Counted from the stretch's first letter, positions 1 through 11,818 are shown. The stretch is 64,000 nucleotides of DNA from Perkinsus olseni (GCA_013115135.1 JABANP010000033.1:177307-241306), one strand, 5' to 3'. Notes: generated from the letters alone by a model not told the origin. Made by a program: numbers and translations.

Positions 1-120
1 CTATAAGCTTTGAGGCATGCGGATGGCATCAATCTGGTGGATTCTGTTACAGCGGTTGTTGTGTTTACTCGACCACAGTCTGGGTGCCAGCGGGTGGTCG
101 TGGGCATACCTTTCCCTCTG

Positions 121-544
121 ATGTTCCACACGACTCGGCAGCTCCTCGGTCCTCCTAAGGCACCCCGCAACGTCTTCTTCCCCTGGTTCAACTTCGTAAG
201 CCCTCCTCTCCCCTGGCAGGCAGCGTGACGGCTGCCGTCGTTCAGGTCGTCCATCGATCCGGCATGTACCTCGAGCCCAATCGCATAGCATTCCGAGTGC
301 CGGTCCATCTCACCAAGTTGGAGATCCGAGAGTACCTACGGAAAGTGGGAGGGCTACCACAGCCCTCGGAGGTCCCTAGGGAGCCTCTCAGATCTATGGC
401 GTCAAGGCGATCCGATGCACCACCGTCGTCCGCTTCCCGAAGGTGATGAAGAACCGAGCTCGGGCCTACTATAAGAACGGGGCTCAGTTCAAGAAGGTAG
501 CGGCGGCCGAATGGTCCTTGGGCGCTTGGCCTTTCTTGGACTAA
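121..544 (+). CDS. Mitochondrial large-subunit ribosomal protein uL23m, three exons
   Basis: Structural protein of the mitochondrial large ribosomal subunit, near the exit tunnel by family knowledge. Exons 121-195, 246-344 and 392-544 join in phase into about 108 residues; the introns (196-245 and 345-391) are 50 and 47 nt, GT-AG. The product has the uL23m signature: NVFFPWFNF, then NRIAFRVPVHLTKLEIREYL, then IYGVKAIRCTTVVRFPKVMKN. The ATG at 121 is the closest start that keeps the family N-terminus; an in-frame ATG at 10 would add 37 residues. No separate targeting peptide is obvious. The next gene starts 43 nt downstream on the same strand. Confidence 0.85.
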
Positions 545-587
545 GGCGATCGTCACGTGCGAGGAGACTATCCCCAATTCGGTGAAG

Positions 588-1167
588 ATGTTGTCGAGCT
601 CCTCAACGCCCCATCTCAACCCAGCGATACACCGGAACAAGCTCAGCATGCAGTACGACTACATCCCGTACAGGTAGATCAACATCGCTCCGCTGAGGTC
701 CACCAGCGGGCTGAGTTTTTGGGCAGGTTCGGACAGGACCGCAAGAACGATTGGAAGCCCAGGCATCGCCATGCATGGAGGGAGCCCATCCCACTGCTCC
801 TGAGGTGGGGTCCGTGAGGTTTGCTCAGCGCGCACGCTGAACTTTAGGGGTGACCATGGTCACCCGACCATCACTAAGCGGGAGGAGATGGCACTACGGA
901 TGGACACGACTCTGCCGCATCAGGACGTCATGAACACGAAGAAGGCTATGCTGGATGGTGGGTGGTGGGGCTCTCTCGGGGGGCCGGCGCCAGTCGCTGA
1001 GATCAGGGACACCGAGACAGTCGTTCCCGAGAATAGATCTGGCGGAGATACGACGACGAAAGTACGCGTTCCAGCATCAGTACGATCACCTGAAAGGTTC
1101 CGAGAACGTCCACATCGAGGAACCGGCGGAAGGTGGACCCGACCAGGAGCCGCTCTTCCGCCTGTAA
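588..1167 (+). CDS. Small multi-exon protein, function unknown
   Basis: I do not recognise the family. A reading of about 150 residues results from ATG 588 with introns near 674-726 and 805-847 and a third in about 958-1036. Readable blocks are NKLSMQYDYIPYRFGQDRKNDW (first join), TKREEMALRMDTTLPHQDVM and RRRKYAFQHQYDHLKGSENV, ending at TAA 1165-1167. The protein is basic in its first half and acidic at its end. The third intron is ambiguous because three GT donors and several AG acceptors fit. Its position close behind uL23m suggests a small mitochondrial or ribosomal component, but that is only inference. Confidence 0.5.
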
Positions 1168-1405
1168 CGTCGTTGTCTTTCGACATGTCTATGACTTGCT
1201 GGAGTTTCTGTTATACACTCTGATGGTGTTGTCTCCTGTGGGTTACGTATAGCCCACTCCAACGGGCGGAAGAACTTAGCTGTGCTGGTAATTCTCACGC
1301 GTGCGGCTGCTCTGGAGAGTCGGACGGCGTCAATTGAACCGGGGCGGACTCGGCACCCTCGGGAGCCTCTTGCATCACTTCCTCACAGCTTTTTGCATTC
1401 AAACC

Positions 1406-3065
1406 ATGGGAGGCGGTGGTCATGATGATGCTCGTCGGGATCTGCTCGGTTTCGAGCCCTTCAGCGAGCCACCGACAGATGATGAGCTCCTAGCGATGGC
1501 TCGGGGCGAGGTCGGGGCATGGCCCCATGATCTCTATGTCAACCCCGCCGTCGGCGTGAAAGGACGGAGGAGTTTGGAGGCGGCCGGGGACTCTACAACA
1601 TATCAGACCACGTAAGCTACTCCACCATCGGACTGTTGCCGCGATCCTCACTCCTCAGGTCATCCCAACGGGGTCCCTCATCGCCTTCGAAAGGCCCCTG
1701 CTCATAGAGCCCTCTTACGACCAGTTGCTCAGTAGTCTTCAGAGCGCAGTCGCTGATTCCAAAAACAAAGCGATCATTGAGAAAGTAAGAGGCAGCAGCT
1801 CCGTCTGCGACAAAGTATCTTTTCAGCTCTTCTCGGGCTCTACTGAGGACAGCTCGCTGACCTCGATCTCGAAGGTATCTTATCGCATAACTACATGGCT
1901 GAGGAGCCTCTTCCTGTCAACGGCAAACGGAACGTCACCGACGATAAGCTCTTCAACCGAGTGGGCCAAGCACTTGATATTATCATCGAGAATTCCGGAT
2001 TGCGTCAGGTTGGCCTGTGGCCCTTCCTCTCGATGGCCAATCATTATTACCTTCCCAATGTCACTCGATCTCACATTGGCAAGGAGGGGTACCTTGCCTC
2101 GAGGGCGATAAAGGACATACCCCCTGGTACCATGGCTGGTGGCGTCCTGCAGAATTATCAGCTCTCTACCTTCAGGAGGACAAGTGCTTGACAACTACTG
2201 CCCGACGTTGATGCCATGGGTTGAACGAAATAAAGTGACCCATTCCCAGCACGGATTTAACGAACCTTTCGACTCAAAGTGAGAGGCCACTGCTCAGTCC
2301 CTGGCGGACCTTCGCTGAGGCTTATGCTGTTCTCAGGTACGACATGTCGCCACCGGAAGAGCTGACCGCCCTCATGCAGGCGGTGCGAGAGATCAAGGTC
2401 CGTCGCGGTCGGTCCGCTGGGGTATTCGAATATCTTCACCTCAGCAAGCGCTAGTAGCGGGTCCACCAACGGCCGAGCAGTACGCACTCGCCGGCGAGGA
2501 GGGAGACTCTGACGGCTCTATTGAACCACCCACAGTGAAGGAACACTCCGAGATGTGCTTCCAAGTGAGACGACCTCAGCCTAGCAGCCTGCTTGACAGT
2601 GTCCTCTCAGTCCCTGATCGGCACGCTAGAGGAGGTCGGATGGCTCTCTGAAGGACCCCTCTCTGGCGGTCGCATACTCCACGCTAGCTGATGCAGGTTG
2701 GGGCAACAACCGTCACGCCGGCTCTTCACCTCTCGTCATCAATTTTTCAGCAAACGGTTCTGAAGCCTACGAGTTAGAAGTCCACGCCCTGTCAGAATCA
2801 CTAGCATTGGCGATGTCTCGCGAACCTTACAGCTTCGTTTCTTGTACCTTGAGCGTCCGGCTGGTGCTTGCAGCTCGACGGGTATTGGATGACGATAAGT
2901 GCGCCAAGCTAGAGCAGGTATGATAATTGTTCTTCCTCCGCGCTCCTCTCGTTGGAGCCCTCCTTCCCTCAGATGGCACGTAAACACTTCCGGGTGGTCT
3001 TCGGTGGCGGAGACTCCCTCTTCGACTACTGCAACAACGCCCTAGCAGCCCCCAAAGTCGATTGA
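1406..3065 (+). CDS. SET-domain (SMYD-like) protein, multi-exon
   Basis: Probable protein-lysine methyltransferase relative. Exons read, in order: an acidic N-terminus (MGGGGHDDARRDLLGFEPF), the SET start GGGRGLYNISDH then VIPTGSLIAFERPLLIEPS across the intron 1612-1658, and, around 1949-2150, the late SET block GLWPFLSMANHYYLPN followed by KDIPPGT. The canonical NHSCxPN motif is degenerate here (ANHYYLPN), so the cofactor-binding asparagine-histidine pair is kept but the cysteine is lost. The last two exons (intron 2918-2972, 55 nt) encode a helical C-terminus like the TPR-type tail of SMYD proteins. Exons between 2190 and 2740 are only partly resolved. Catalytic activity is uncertain. Confidence 0.65.
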
Positions 3066-3695
3066 TAATGCCTACGTCGCGAGCGCGCTAGTCATAGCAG
3101 ATTGTATTGCCGTCCTTTGGTTCATAGTCAATTCGCTTGCGAGTGGCGCTCACCGCTAGTCCTACAAATAATCTGAGAACAATCGATTTTCTCGTCGTTG
3201 TTGCCAGCTGGAACGAGTAACGAGGCGAAACGCGAAGAGATACTTTCTAGTACCTCACAGGATGCAACTTCAGATCTTCAGGCCGCAACTCTTAATGGAT
3301 GCTGAAATATCGCAACCGAATGATCTTAGAATACACGGCGTCGTGGTCGCAGGGAAGTCCCAGTTTTCACCGGTGAAGTCCCTCAGATACTGACTTTGCG
3401 GTTCATTGTAGCGCATCAATAGCAAGAGCATCTTTCCAATACCCATACTCGACCGCTGGCATAACGGCCTGATCCTACGCCGAATAGACTTCTGAATGGG
3501 ACAGTCCGCCAATTCGTTGTGATGTCCCTCTTTCGACCATAACGCCAAACTGCTGTCTTCACTCGCTAATGTGAAATCCTGGGGCGCCGGGCATAGCGGC
3601 CTTAACCTGGGAATAGACTTCTGATTGGTATGATGTGTTTCTCCCACCGAGGTTGGTGTACTGGTCGGGACGGTAGGCTTTGGTGCCCACTGAGG
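3066..3695. other. Intergenic region, no gene seen
   Basis: No convincing coding signal on either strand. Two diverged direct repeats (about 3450-3520 and 3585-3635) share a core around AATAGACTTCTGA. The long minus-strand frame here has no codon or domain signal. Confidence 0.4.
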
Positions 3696-5698
3696 ATGGA
3701 CCAGCGACCCCGAGGCAGCAGCCCGCCTCTCTACGGCCCCCCTCCAGGGTCCTACAGTATCCTACTCCCCTCCTCGACTCACGTCCATAACTTCCAGTTG
3801 CCTGCACTCCCCACTGGTCCGGCCAACTTCGCCATAACTGGCCTGCCAGGTGAGCCTGTGCTGCGTTACTCATGCACACTCCCCAAGAGCCTTGTCGATC
3901 TCCCGGTCCTCAGACATGGATGAGAATTCCTCGTCTTCATCTGAATACTCCAACGACGAAGGAGCCAGCCTGAAAGATTCGTTGGTCAACATGCTCTCGA
4001 CTCTCAGCTGGCCACGCGTCGAAGTAGAAGCAGTAAGCCGAACTGCACGTTTTTCCGTGTGTGCCCCGAATCAACCTAGGATACCTGTCGCTTCTTCCAT
4101 CTCAAGCCACTGCACTCAGGTTCACCCACCGATACCGTGGAAGGAAAGGATACCTTCTATCTCGCAAGTCAAGCAACCAGATACTAGCGTGTTGTCACCC
4201 ACGCCGTAGTCTCAGGTGAAAGATGCATTCGCCAGCAGCGTGGCGAAGTTCGAAGAGAGCGTGGACTCGGCCTGGGAGTGGCTCAGTCGGCCTGTAAGAC
4301 TACACGCCATCCCATCACTCCGTTATCCGTGATGACTCCTCCAGGTTCCGTTGTGCGGAGGTCCGCCCAAAGAGTACGATCCAGCCAGCGAGGTGAATCC
4401 TAGCTTTTCGAAACCGCCTTTTTGTGGCAGACGGTGTGACCCCCTTTAGGAAATAGTGCACGAGTGGGCTCCTCCCATGTCGCAGTACCAATCCGTCACT
4501 AGTATTGGATCGCTAGGTGAGGGCTAGATGCAGAGACAGCTGCGTCCCGGCGATTCCTCCTGTCAGAAAGTCATCACAGTCTCGCCGTTGAGGCCCCGGT
4601 TTCGGTCGCTCCGAGTGAGAGGAGTACGAAATCGATCACAAGCTCCGCTCAGCGCTGTGCAACATGCTGGTCTGCTCGATTCCAGCAGGTACCTCAGCCA
4701 GTAGTTCACAACAGCAGATGAACAGCCTGAACAGCATCACTCGATCTGAGGTCGAGTCAAACTCGGCCTGCCGGCCCAGCTCTTATCGGGACGACCGCCA
4801 GAAAGGTCGCCGACATCACCTCCCCGTCGATCCTCAGCCTATCGCCACGTGTCGTCGCGGGTTCTCCGGCTTCATCTCAGGTTATCGATAAGTTGACTTC
4901 ACGAAGGCGACAAGAGAAAGCAGATCTCTACGGCGGTTCGAGTCCCTTCACCACCATCCCCCCACCATGTGAGGTCATTCCCGATGAGGCGGGAAGCTCA
5001 GTAGACTCCTTCGGAGCAGCAATTCAACGCATCAGGTGGCATGTCAGTTTCTCCGCCATTGCGATGCAGTGCGGTCCTTCAGGTAGATGACGCCATCCAT
5101 CCCTATTGTCTGAAGGAAAGTTACCTTGAGCCATGAACACACTTTTGCCTGGCCCTCTGTGCTCGGAGTTGTCAGTTTTGGTGTCCTTCGTTGATCGTTC
5201 CTTGAACCTAATGTCGATGGATTCATCGTCAGAGCGTCCAGTTGAATCGTTGACGGCAAGCGCACCCACCCAGCCGGTGAGCTATGCTCTCTTCCTATGG
5301 GGGTCGAACCTCTCGATAGCAGGTGCACACCACTTGCCATGTAGCCGCCATGCCTGGCGACATCCTCAACTTCATATTGAAGGAAGCCAAAGCATGTGAT
5401 CGGGCGCGAACGTTGCAACGACGGGTTGAATACTCCGGAGCTCAGGCGAGGTGAAGAGGTTGAAGGACCCCTCCTCATCCTACAGCGCAGTCGCGAAGAA
5501 GTTGAAGGACACGATTGAACAGCATCATCCAGGTAACAGAAGTAACTTGTGATTTCTCCGTTGACAATTTGCCGCCACTCAGGCACTTGGCATGTTTTCG
5601 TGGGTAAGGACTTCGGTGCTCATGTATCTGCTGAAGCCAACCATTTAGCTCATTTTAATGTGGGGGCTACGGCCTTCATGATCTATAAGCATGGCTGA
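3696..5698 (+). CDS. Long multi-exon protein with C-terminal dynein light chain (LC8) domain
   Basis: The last exons encode an LC8-type domain. From about 5332 it reads VHTTCHVAAMPGDILNFILK, then AVAKKLKDTIEQHHPG and TWHVFVGKDFGAHVSAEANH, then a beta strand and KHG-stop at 5696-5698. This matches LC8 proteins through the TWHxxVGxxFG strand that forms the dimer and cargo groove. The final intron (about 5531-5580) splits a glycine codon in phase. Upstream, about ten small exons give a serine- and proline-rich, probably disordered region (MDQRPRGSSPPLYGPP; MDENSSSSSEYSNDEG), with introns such as 3850-3913 and 4033-4079 in correct phase. Classic LC8 is 89 residues alone; here it may be fused to this extension, or a separate gene may begin at ATG 5350. 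Exons between 4080 and 5300 are uncertain. Confidence 0.6.
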
Positions 5699-6786
5699 CT
5701 GTTAACTTCAATATCCGTGTAGAGTTCAAGCGCGCGTGCTCTGAAGTGGTTTAGCGCTGGGCGGAGTCGGCCCAGACTCAAACCCGACATCCTCGACTCA
5801 GATGGAAGCTAGCAGCAAATCGTCCGCGTAGATCTTCAAATAGTTGGGGTAGATCCACAACTTTTCACTCAGCGGAGTCGCATTAAATCGCCGAGCATAA
5901 CCACTCCGCCCTCGAATCACGCGAGCCTCGAGGACGGGGCTCGACTCCGGAATCGAAGTTTGAATTTGACGACGAGTTCCTCGCTGTATATGGTAACTTG
6001 TTTTCTGTACCCGCTCCTTGTTCCTCTTCGAGTCGACTATTTTCAAAAACCTGAACTAACGCACAGACAAAACACAGCTGGGGACAACGGGCAGTGATGA
6101 GTCGTATCACTCGGTTCACAGGTAATCTTCGCGCTTGCACACCCCGCCAAGATCGTGTAAAGGACCTATTGATGCTTGCCCGTAGGGGGTTTCTGAGAAG
6201 TGTTGTGAGGCCAGGGATCTGTGATGAACATAGATGCGGTAAATTTCTCGTTTTGATAGACAAAAAGTGTTGGGTAGTGAAGTTTATTCGGAGTACCGAA
6301 AATATCTCTCTGTGGTCCCTGTCGTGCTGGTCGTAACGCACTGAAAGGAGCGATGCTCACCAACCGCTGTTTGACTCTCGAATTCCTAGTTCAGGTTCTG
6401 CAGCTTCTAGAAAATGACCGAAAACCTCACCGCCAGTCCTGTTAGCCGCAGAGAGATGGGTGAGCATCGACCGAATTGAATGACCAGTTGGCCATGACCT
6501 ATGCATCAAACAGCTACTGACAGGGGCTCCGCAGCCACAGCCGATATCTCGCGCCCTTAGAATTCCTTCACATCATGCTGTGCTCGCCAGAGCCTCGGCG
6601 ATACGTTCGGGCAAGAGTCAATTCCACCAGTCCAAGTTCCGCCAATTTCTGGGCGACCTAAACGAGTGCCGTCTCCGGCGGTGAATCGGTGTCTCTTGTT
6701 CCCAGATCGTGATGAGAGACTCTCGATGTTGTTTCGGTCCTGATTATCTACCCCAGTTGAATTTTGGTCAGTGTGTCATCAAAGCC
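5699..6786. other. Intergenic region, no confident gene
   Basis: Only short open frames with no family signal on either strand. A plus frame from 6097 (MSRITRFTGNLRACT) is 80 codons long but has no supporting features. The sequence around 5950-6060 is AT-richer than its neighbours. Confidence 0.35.
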
Positions 6787-7299
6787 ATGTCGGGCTACTT
6801 TCCCCACTGGATCATCGTGCTCCTCCTCACGGGGTGCTCGTTGTCCCTCGCCACTACTTACGAGAACCTTCCTTTTCGGCCGGGCCGGTATCGCATCAAG
6901 CAATCTGACAGAAGCAAGATATCGAACTTGGCAAATTTGACGATGGCCATACTCCCCGGAAAAAGCAAGGTACTGCGCACCATCAACTTGGACTTTCAAC
7001 ACAACAACGGAACACACTATCATGTCGGACCTGTTGTACCGAGTCGTTCAAAGAACGATACCGAAAGAAAGGCGATTTGGGATAGATTCGAAGATGATCT
7101 CAAGCAGCGTTGTTGGGGTCTGAGGCGGTCGAGAGCTGAGTCGCAATACGAGAAGGCCGGTGGGGAATTGTCGACTCCTCACGCGCAAATGAAAGACGTT
7201 TCGCGAGCATTCAGCTCGCATTTGCTTGCTTCAAAATTGAGCAACACTCTCATATGTTCAAGTGAGGGAGAGGAGCAGGTTTTATCCCTCGGCTTTTAG
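6787..7299 (+). CDS. Secreted protein of a small lineage-specific family
   Basis: About 170 residues in one open exon. The N-terminus (MSGYFPHWIIVLLLTGCSLS) is a clear signal peptide. Mature blocks are YENLPFRPGRYRIKQSD, an NGTHYHVGPV glycosylation-like segment and EDDLKQRCWGLRRSR, ending LSLGF-stop. I do not recognise the fold. ATG 6787 was chosen because it directly precedes the signal peptide; an ATG at 6709 gives an unlikely leader. The next gene repeats the same module, so the pair arose by tandem duplication. Confidence 0.6.
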   Translation: MSGYFPHWIIVLLLTGCSLSLATTYENLPFRPGRYRIKQSDRSKISNLANLTMAILPGKSKVLRTINLDFQHNNGTHYHVGPVVPSRSKNDTERKAIWDRFEDDLKQRCWGLRRSRAESQYEKAGGELSTPHAQMKDVSRAFSSHLLASKLSNTLICSSEGEEQVLSLGF

Positions 7300-7371
7300 C
7301 CACAGAGGCATTCAGAAGAAGCAGGGAAGCCCATACTAAGTCCGAGTTCCTTTTCGTCACTATGGGAGCCC

Positions 7372-8220
7372 GTGGAAGACGACGGGCAACTTAATCCTAA
7401 CAGAGGAGACGTGGTGCCGTCCGCTAGCGGCGGAGAATATAAGAAGTTCCCCGACCGTTGTGGTCTCTATCGCATTGATCCCGACGAGAAACAGAAGATC
7501 AAGGATTTAGACGATCTGACGATGGATATATCCCCGACTCCCCGCCAAAGGGGAGGAAGGAAGCACAACAGATTCGTCTGCGCTTCGCTCATATCAACGG
7601 CACCGAATCTCCTGTCGGACCTATCTCACCGACTCATGTACTGGGCAACTTCGAGCGGGTATGGTTGAGCAGATCGGAAGATGATCTGAAGGGCAGCTGC
7701 TGGGGGCTGCAGGCTTCGAAATCCGCACTCCGTCGCAAGAGAAAGACAACTGTCGATGGGGAGCCGCCATCTCAGAGTCCCAGCCTGCAGATGAAGAGCG
7801 TCTCGAAAGTTTTTAGTTCTAATCTATCCAGTGTCACGCTGGACACCACTCTCCTATGTTTGAACGGTGATGTTTCGCTGAGGCTTGGCTTTCGTGCAGA
7901 GCCACCCACCAGGCGCAAGGGATCCGCAAAGTAAGTCCCACTTCCTCTTCGTCACTATGAGGCGCGTGGAAGGCGGAAGCTCGGGGATAGCGACTGACGA
8001 ACCTGGCACAGAAGGCCTGCGCTCAGCTATCGCCGATGAAGTCGAGGATCTTCGCTCTGCTTCTGAAGGCGGAGCGATGCAAGTCGACTCAGTTGACGCC
8101 AAGAGAAAAGCCGACTCAGAACCTGCAGAGGCGCCCCTCCCGAAAGCCGCTAAATCTGAGGGAGATGAAGCATCAAGTTGGGAACCATCTTCCACCGAAG
8201 AAAAGATATTTGAAGACTAA
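7372..8220 (+). pseudogene. Second copy of the secreted-family module, frameshifted, with acidic tail
   Basis: This copy aligns with the gene at 6787-7299: YKKFPDRCGLYRIDPDEK matches YENLPFRPGRYRI, and EDDLKGSCWGLQASK matches EDDLKQRCWGLRRSR, ending LRLGF. Near 7545 the frame changes within SPTPR and continues as PKGRKEAQQIRLRFAHING, so the reading is broken by one net base. No signal peptide precedes this copy. Behind it, a 31-nt GT-AG segment (7931-7961) could splice to an acidic Glu/Asp/Ser tail ending at 8218-8220. The sequence around the putative intron also occurs before this copy (about 7336-7375), marking the duplication joint. It may be a pseudogene, a real gene with a sequencing indel, or the second half of a two-module gene. 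Confidence 0.5.
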
Positions 8221-9017
8221 CAAATGATGACTATTCATGATCACGTTGTCAAGGTGTTAATGATGATCTTTATCCCACAGCCCGCCTTGTGCTCGACAGT
8301 CTCTTGTAACACGTTGTCTCACCGCGGTACCGCTACAGGGTATAATTGGGACATCGAAACGTCGCGGTGCAGTCTTGTAGATATACGGGCTCGCGAGGAA
8401 CTGCGTATGCTTGGCAGTACACTATGAGGCGTCTATAGATGGGACTTTGTCCTGCAGCAGTGAGCTTAATCGAGCCGCTGAGTCAAGATGATAGTTCAAT
8501 CCTGTGGTGTCTTGTGTTCGAGTCGAGGTTTGGCACGCGAAGGCAATGAACTGTACTACAAGGTATGGTCCGGCCAGGACCGGAGGGAGATACCGAGCAG
8601 ACCCGCGCAATCTCTTTTTGGGAAGCACGTACGCTTCGAGGTATATGTGTATGGATGTCGGTGTCTGCTCTGCTGCCACAGGGTCGAGTCAGCGGTGACA
8701 TTACAGTCGCTAATTGATCCGCTGAAGGTGGCTAATAAGTCCATGTATTCGGAGTACTGTTGTAGGAGAAAGTACCGTATTGATAATGGACAGGGTTTTC
8801 TCGCGGCACATCACAACTGCTCTACCCTTATGTGAACGTCAAGCGACTCGGGGTAACGCAAGAATCCCCGTTGAAAAAATCACAGCAAAATCTCTCCAAC
8901 CAAGCCCAAGCGAGGACGCACGGCAGAAATGTGGACATTCATAGGGATTATATTGAAAAAGATGTTCGATGGCAAGTGGCATCTCATTATAGCACAATGT
9001 CTATCTCGAGCGGTTGA
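8221..9017. other. Intergenic region, no confident gene
   Basis: A 115-codon plus frame at 8488-8835 and overlapping frames on both strands have no recognisable motif. Nothing else is supported here. Confidence 0.35.
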
Positions 9018-11311
9018 TCATCCACCAAAGACGTACTGCTCACTGGCCTCGAACTGCTCGCTAGCTTCGAGGCTGATGTGTTCAGGTGGACTCAGATGGT
9101 GACTAGGTAGCTTGTTGTCGAGGAAGTCGTTAAGCATGCGGAGAGCGACAGCCGGCTGGTCCATCGGCACCATATGGCCGGCCTCCTTTATCTGAATACA
9201 ACAATATAGAACGCAGAGGAGGGCAGGGATACAGGATCAGTGCGAATCTCACCTGCATGAATGTGAACTGGCCTCCATTATCCAAGGTGACGCTGCGTAC
9301 TTTTAGCTACACTTTTACCGGAGCTATTCTAAAGAGAATAACGCCACTTCTCATCAGCAAGCCCAAGGAGGTGATTTGGACTTCGAGAATAAGCGTGACT
9401 CCACCGAAGGAGGCATTTCAGGCCACTTCGGTAAACACCTTAATATCGAGGTCATCCTGCTTATTGAACTGCTCTTGACCTTCCCACTCCAGATTCAGCG
9501 CCCAGTGCTTGTTGCCGATCCAGTTGCAAATGTAGTCAACATCACCAGCATAGATCAGCACCTGCACGAGCGCATCTACCAAGAGGCACCATCGCCGTGA
9601 GTTGGCGTGGGAGGCCGGCTTGCTTACACGCGTCCCGGCCTCCACTTGGTCGATGAGCAGATGATGGAAATTGTGCATGAAGTCCCAGTTGAACATTACG
9701 TTAACCTGAATGGGGAATTTCCTTCCACAACGGTAAGCCTAAGATAACTACGATGGTGTTGCACTCCTGCCATTTCGTATCAACACCGAGCTCCTCCTGG
9801 ACTCTTTTGTCATTGAGGAATTTGTCAACCTGGACGAGCATAGCGATAACAGAAGTGGTCCGTCATTCGACTTACGTTGGAGAAGTCGTAGCATAGCGGC
9901 GGGTGCTCGCACTTTTGCCGCATGTCATATCTGCGGACGCAAGACTCGTCCAGCTGCGCTACACGAACCAAGTTGAGACACTCACGGATTAAGATCCTTG
10001 CTTTGATACGGGGTGAAGAGGGCACGGTTACACTGGAAGAATGCCTTGGTACATGGGATACCTACTCGTATGGGATACATGAGAAAAGTAAGAGAGCACC
10101 AACCTCCAGCCTTATTGCACTTGCGGATAGCCTCGACGCAGCCAGGCACGGCATCCAGCATCTCTTTATACCTGAGAATATCTCAGCTATGAGCGTCATG
10201 AGGGTGGGACATTTCCGCTACTCTTTTTCGGAGACTCGGCTGGGCGCGGTAGAGCTGTTGAAAGCCATCAGCGGGTACCACTTGTATCTGTGGCATCCTC
10301 GGCGAAGTTGCAGCAGTACGGATGTGACAGCAACTCACTGTTCTTCGGGATGGGTCATACCGTTGCCAATGGCCACACCCCTCAAGGTGAATAGTGAGCC
10401 CATTGGCCTTCTTATTCTCGAGGTAGATTTTATGCGAAATGGCTGGAATATAGTGCCCTACAAATTTAACACGTCCACCGGCATTATGTGGTGACATGGC
10501 AACTCATACCAGCATAAGATTCTCCCGTTATGTAGAACTTCCTGTTGTACTCCGGGTGTTTGGTGAATAGATGTACCAGGAACCAATACCTGCACGAGGA
10601 CAGCTCGAGATCAACCATCAGAATGGGCATCTTCTCACATATCCTCAGCAACACCGTCCTCATCATAGTCATACTGGCCCTTGCTAAATCCTGTTCCCGG
10701 GGGCTGGTCCACCCAGAAAACATTAGATCGATTGTTCCACGAGTACCTGAGAGGCCCTCACGGTGGTTGCTACAGGCGGCTGAGAGTCACTCGTTGGGGA
10801 TCGTTCCCGTGCCGGCCTTGTTGACAGAGCAAGGACCGTTCTCGCCAAGCAAGGCCAACTGGCTGCTGCATCCGGGACCGCCAGTCAGCCACATGACGGT
10901 TGGATCGTTTTCAGGATCGTGTCGGGACTCGAAGAACCAGAAAAAATAACTGAGAGTGTGGGCGAATGGTTGGGCGGGTTCCCGACAGCGCGAGACTCCC
11001 ACCTCTTCTTGGGTCGGGCGTCAAAGTAGCCAGCGAACTGAGCTACTGAGGGATCACACAAACCATCTTTCTGTCTCATCGACGTGACCGTCAGCTTAGG
11101 CTCGAATGAAGCGTTATCAGTCGGTTCTTCCTCCCAATGGCTCCTCAGGCGGGCGAGGGCGTCTAAGTGTATGATGGGTAGAACCAGCTGCGACTGCGAT
11201 GAACCACGACCTACCATCGGAGAGCGTCAGGCTGTCCATGATCAGCTGCCCCACTGAGGGGCACACGCCCATGAAGGACGCGATGACCGTGATGACGTTC
11301 ACCATTACCAT
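9018..11311 (-). CDS. Serine carboxypeptidase (peptidase family S10), secreted
   Basis: Removes C-terminal residues from peptides in an acidic or lysosome-like compartment (family knowledge). Reading down from ATG 11311, a hydrophobic leader ([15 protein letters not shown]) is followed by [14 protein letters not shown], then [16 protein letters not shown], the oxyanion block [23 protein letters not shown], the nucleophile [10 protein letters not shown] (Ser codon at 10517-10519), GHYIPAI, then [13 protein letters not shown] and [18 protein letters not shown]. All three triad residues are therefore visible: Ser in GESYAG, Asp in GDVD, His in AGHMVP. It ends with QYVFGG-stop at 9018-9020. About ten introns of 45-60 nt interrupt the frame, one splitting the serine before YFFWFF in phase. 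It is transcribed toward the secreted-protein pair. Confidence 0.85.
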
Positions 11312-11592
11312 GAGTCGAACAAGGCTGCTACGGGATGAACCGATAGAACCAGGGGAAATGAGTTCACCAGAATGAGATGCGCGCCGCTGTGAAACGGGTA
11401 CGCATGTTCATCGCGAGTTGCGCCCTAGAAATGTCTATGCTGACGTTTCGCAAGAGCAGCTCAGGGCGTCACACTAGCGGGTATGAGACGATTATTCGAG
11501 ATCTGTAGTAGTCGAACGGACACGAACTTCTGATGGCGATTCGCCATTGGCGGAATCGATGCTAACGACACTATCGGATCATCCGCCATCAA

Positions 11593-11665
11593 GGGGGACT
11601 AGCTCAAATGGTAGAGCGCTCGCTTAGCAAGCGAGAGGCACCGGGATCGATGCCCGGGTTCTCCA
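11593..11665 (+). tRNA. tRNA-Ala (AGC anticodon)
   Basis: A 73-nt cloverleaf without CCA. The acceptor stem GGGGGAC pairs with GTTCTCC using two G-U pairs. The D arm is GCTC/GAGC, the anticodon arm CTCGC-TTAGCAA-GCGAG gives anticodon AGC, and the T arm CCGGG-ATCGATG-CCCGG contains the B box. There is no intron. It lies between the carboxypeptidase and the coiled-coil gene. Confidence 0.93.
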
Positions 11666-11818
11666 TATTGGCACAAGCCAACTTTCCTATTTGGACACGC
11701 ACTTCTTGTGTTCGACACAGTCTTCCTCTGCGCGGTGATTTATCTACTGGCCCCACAACACCCTCGAAACAACAAAACGGGATGACATACGCAATGCAAC
11801 AGTAAAAAATATCGACGG

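Noticed and set aside
1880..2194. Minus-strand 104-codon frame opposite the SET exon
   Set aside because: It is the shadow of the plus-strand coding sequence, which has clear SET-domain motifs.
5798..5860. Minus-strand KIYADDLLLAS, resembling the YADD box of a non-LTR reverse transcriptase
   Set aside because: No other RT block is found around it and a stop follows at once; a chance match is likely.
7530..7560. Programmed frameshift at a CCC codon like that reported for Perkinsus mitochondrial cox1
   Set aside because: This is nuclear DNA and a one-off slip in a duplicated module; decay or a sequencing indel explains it better.
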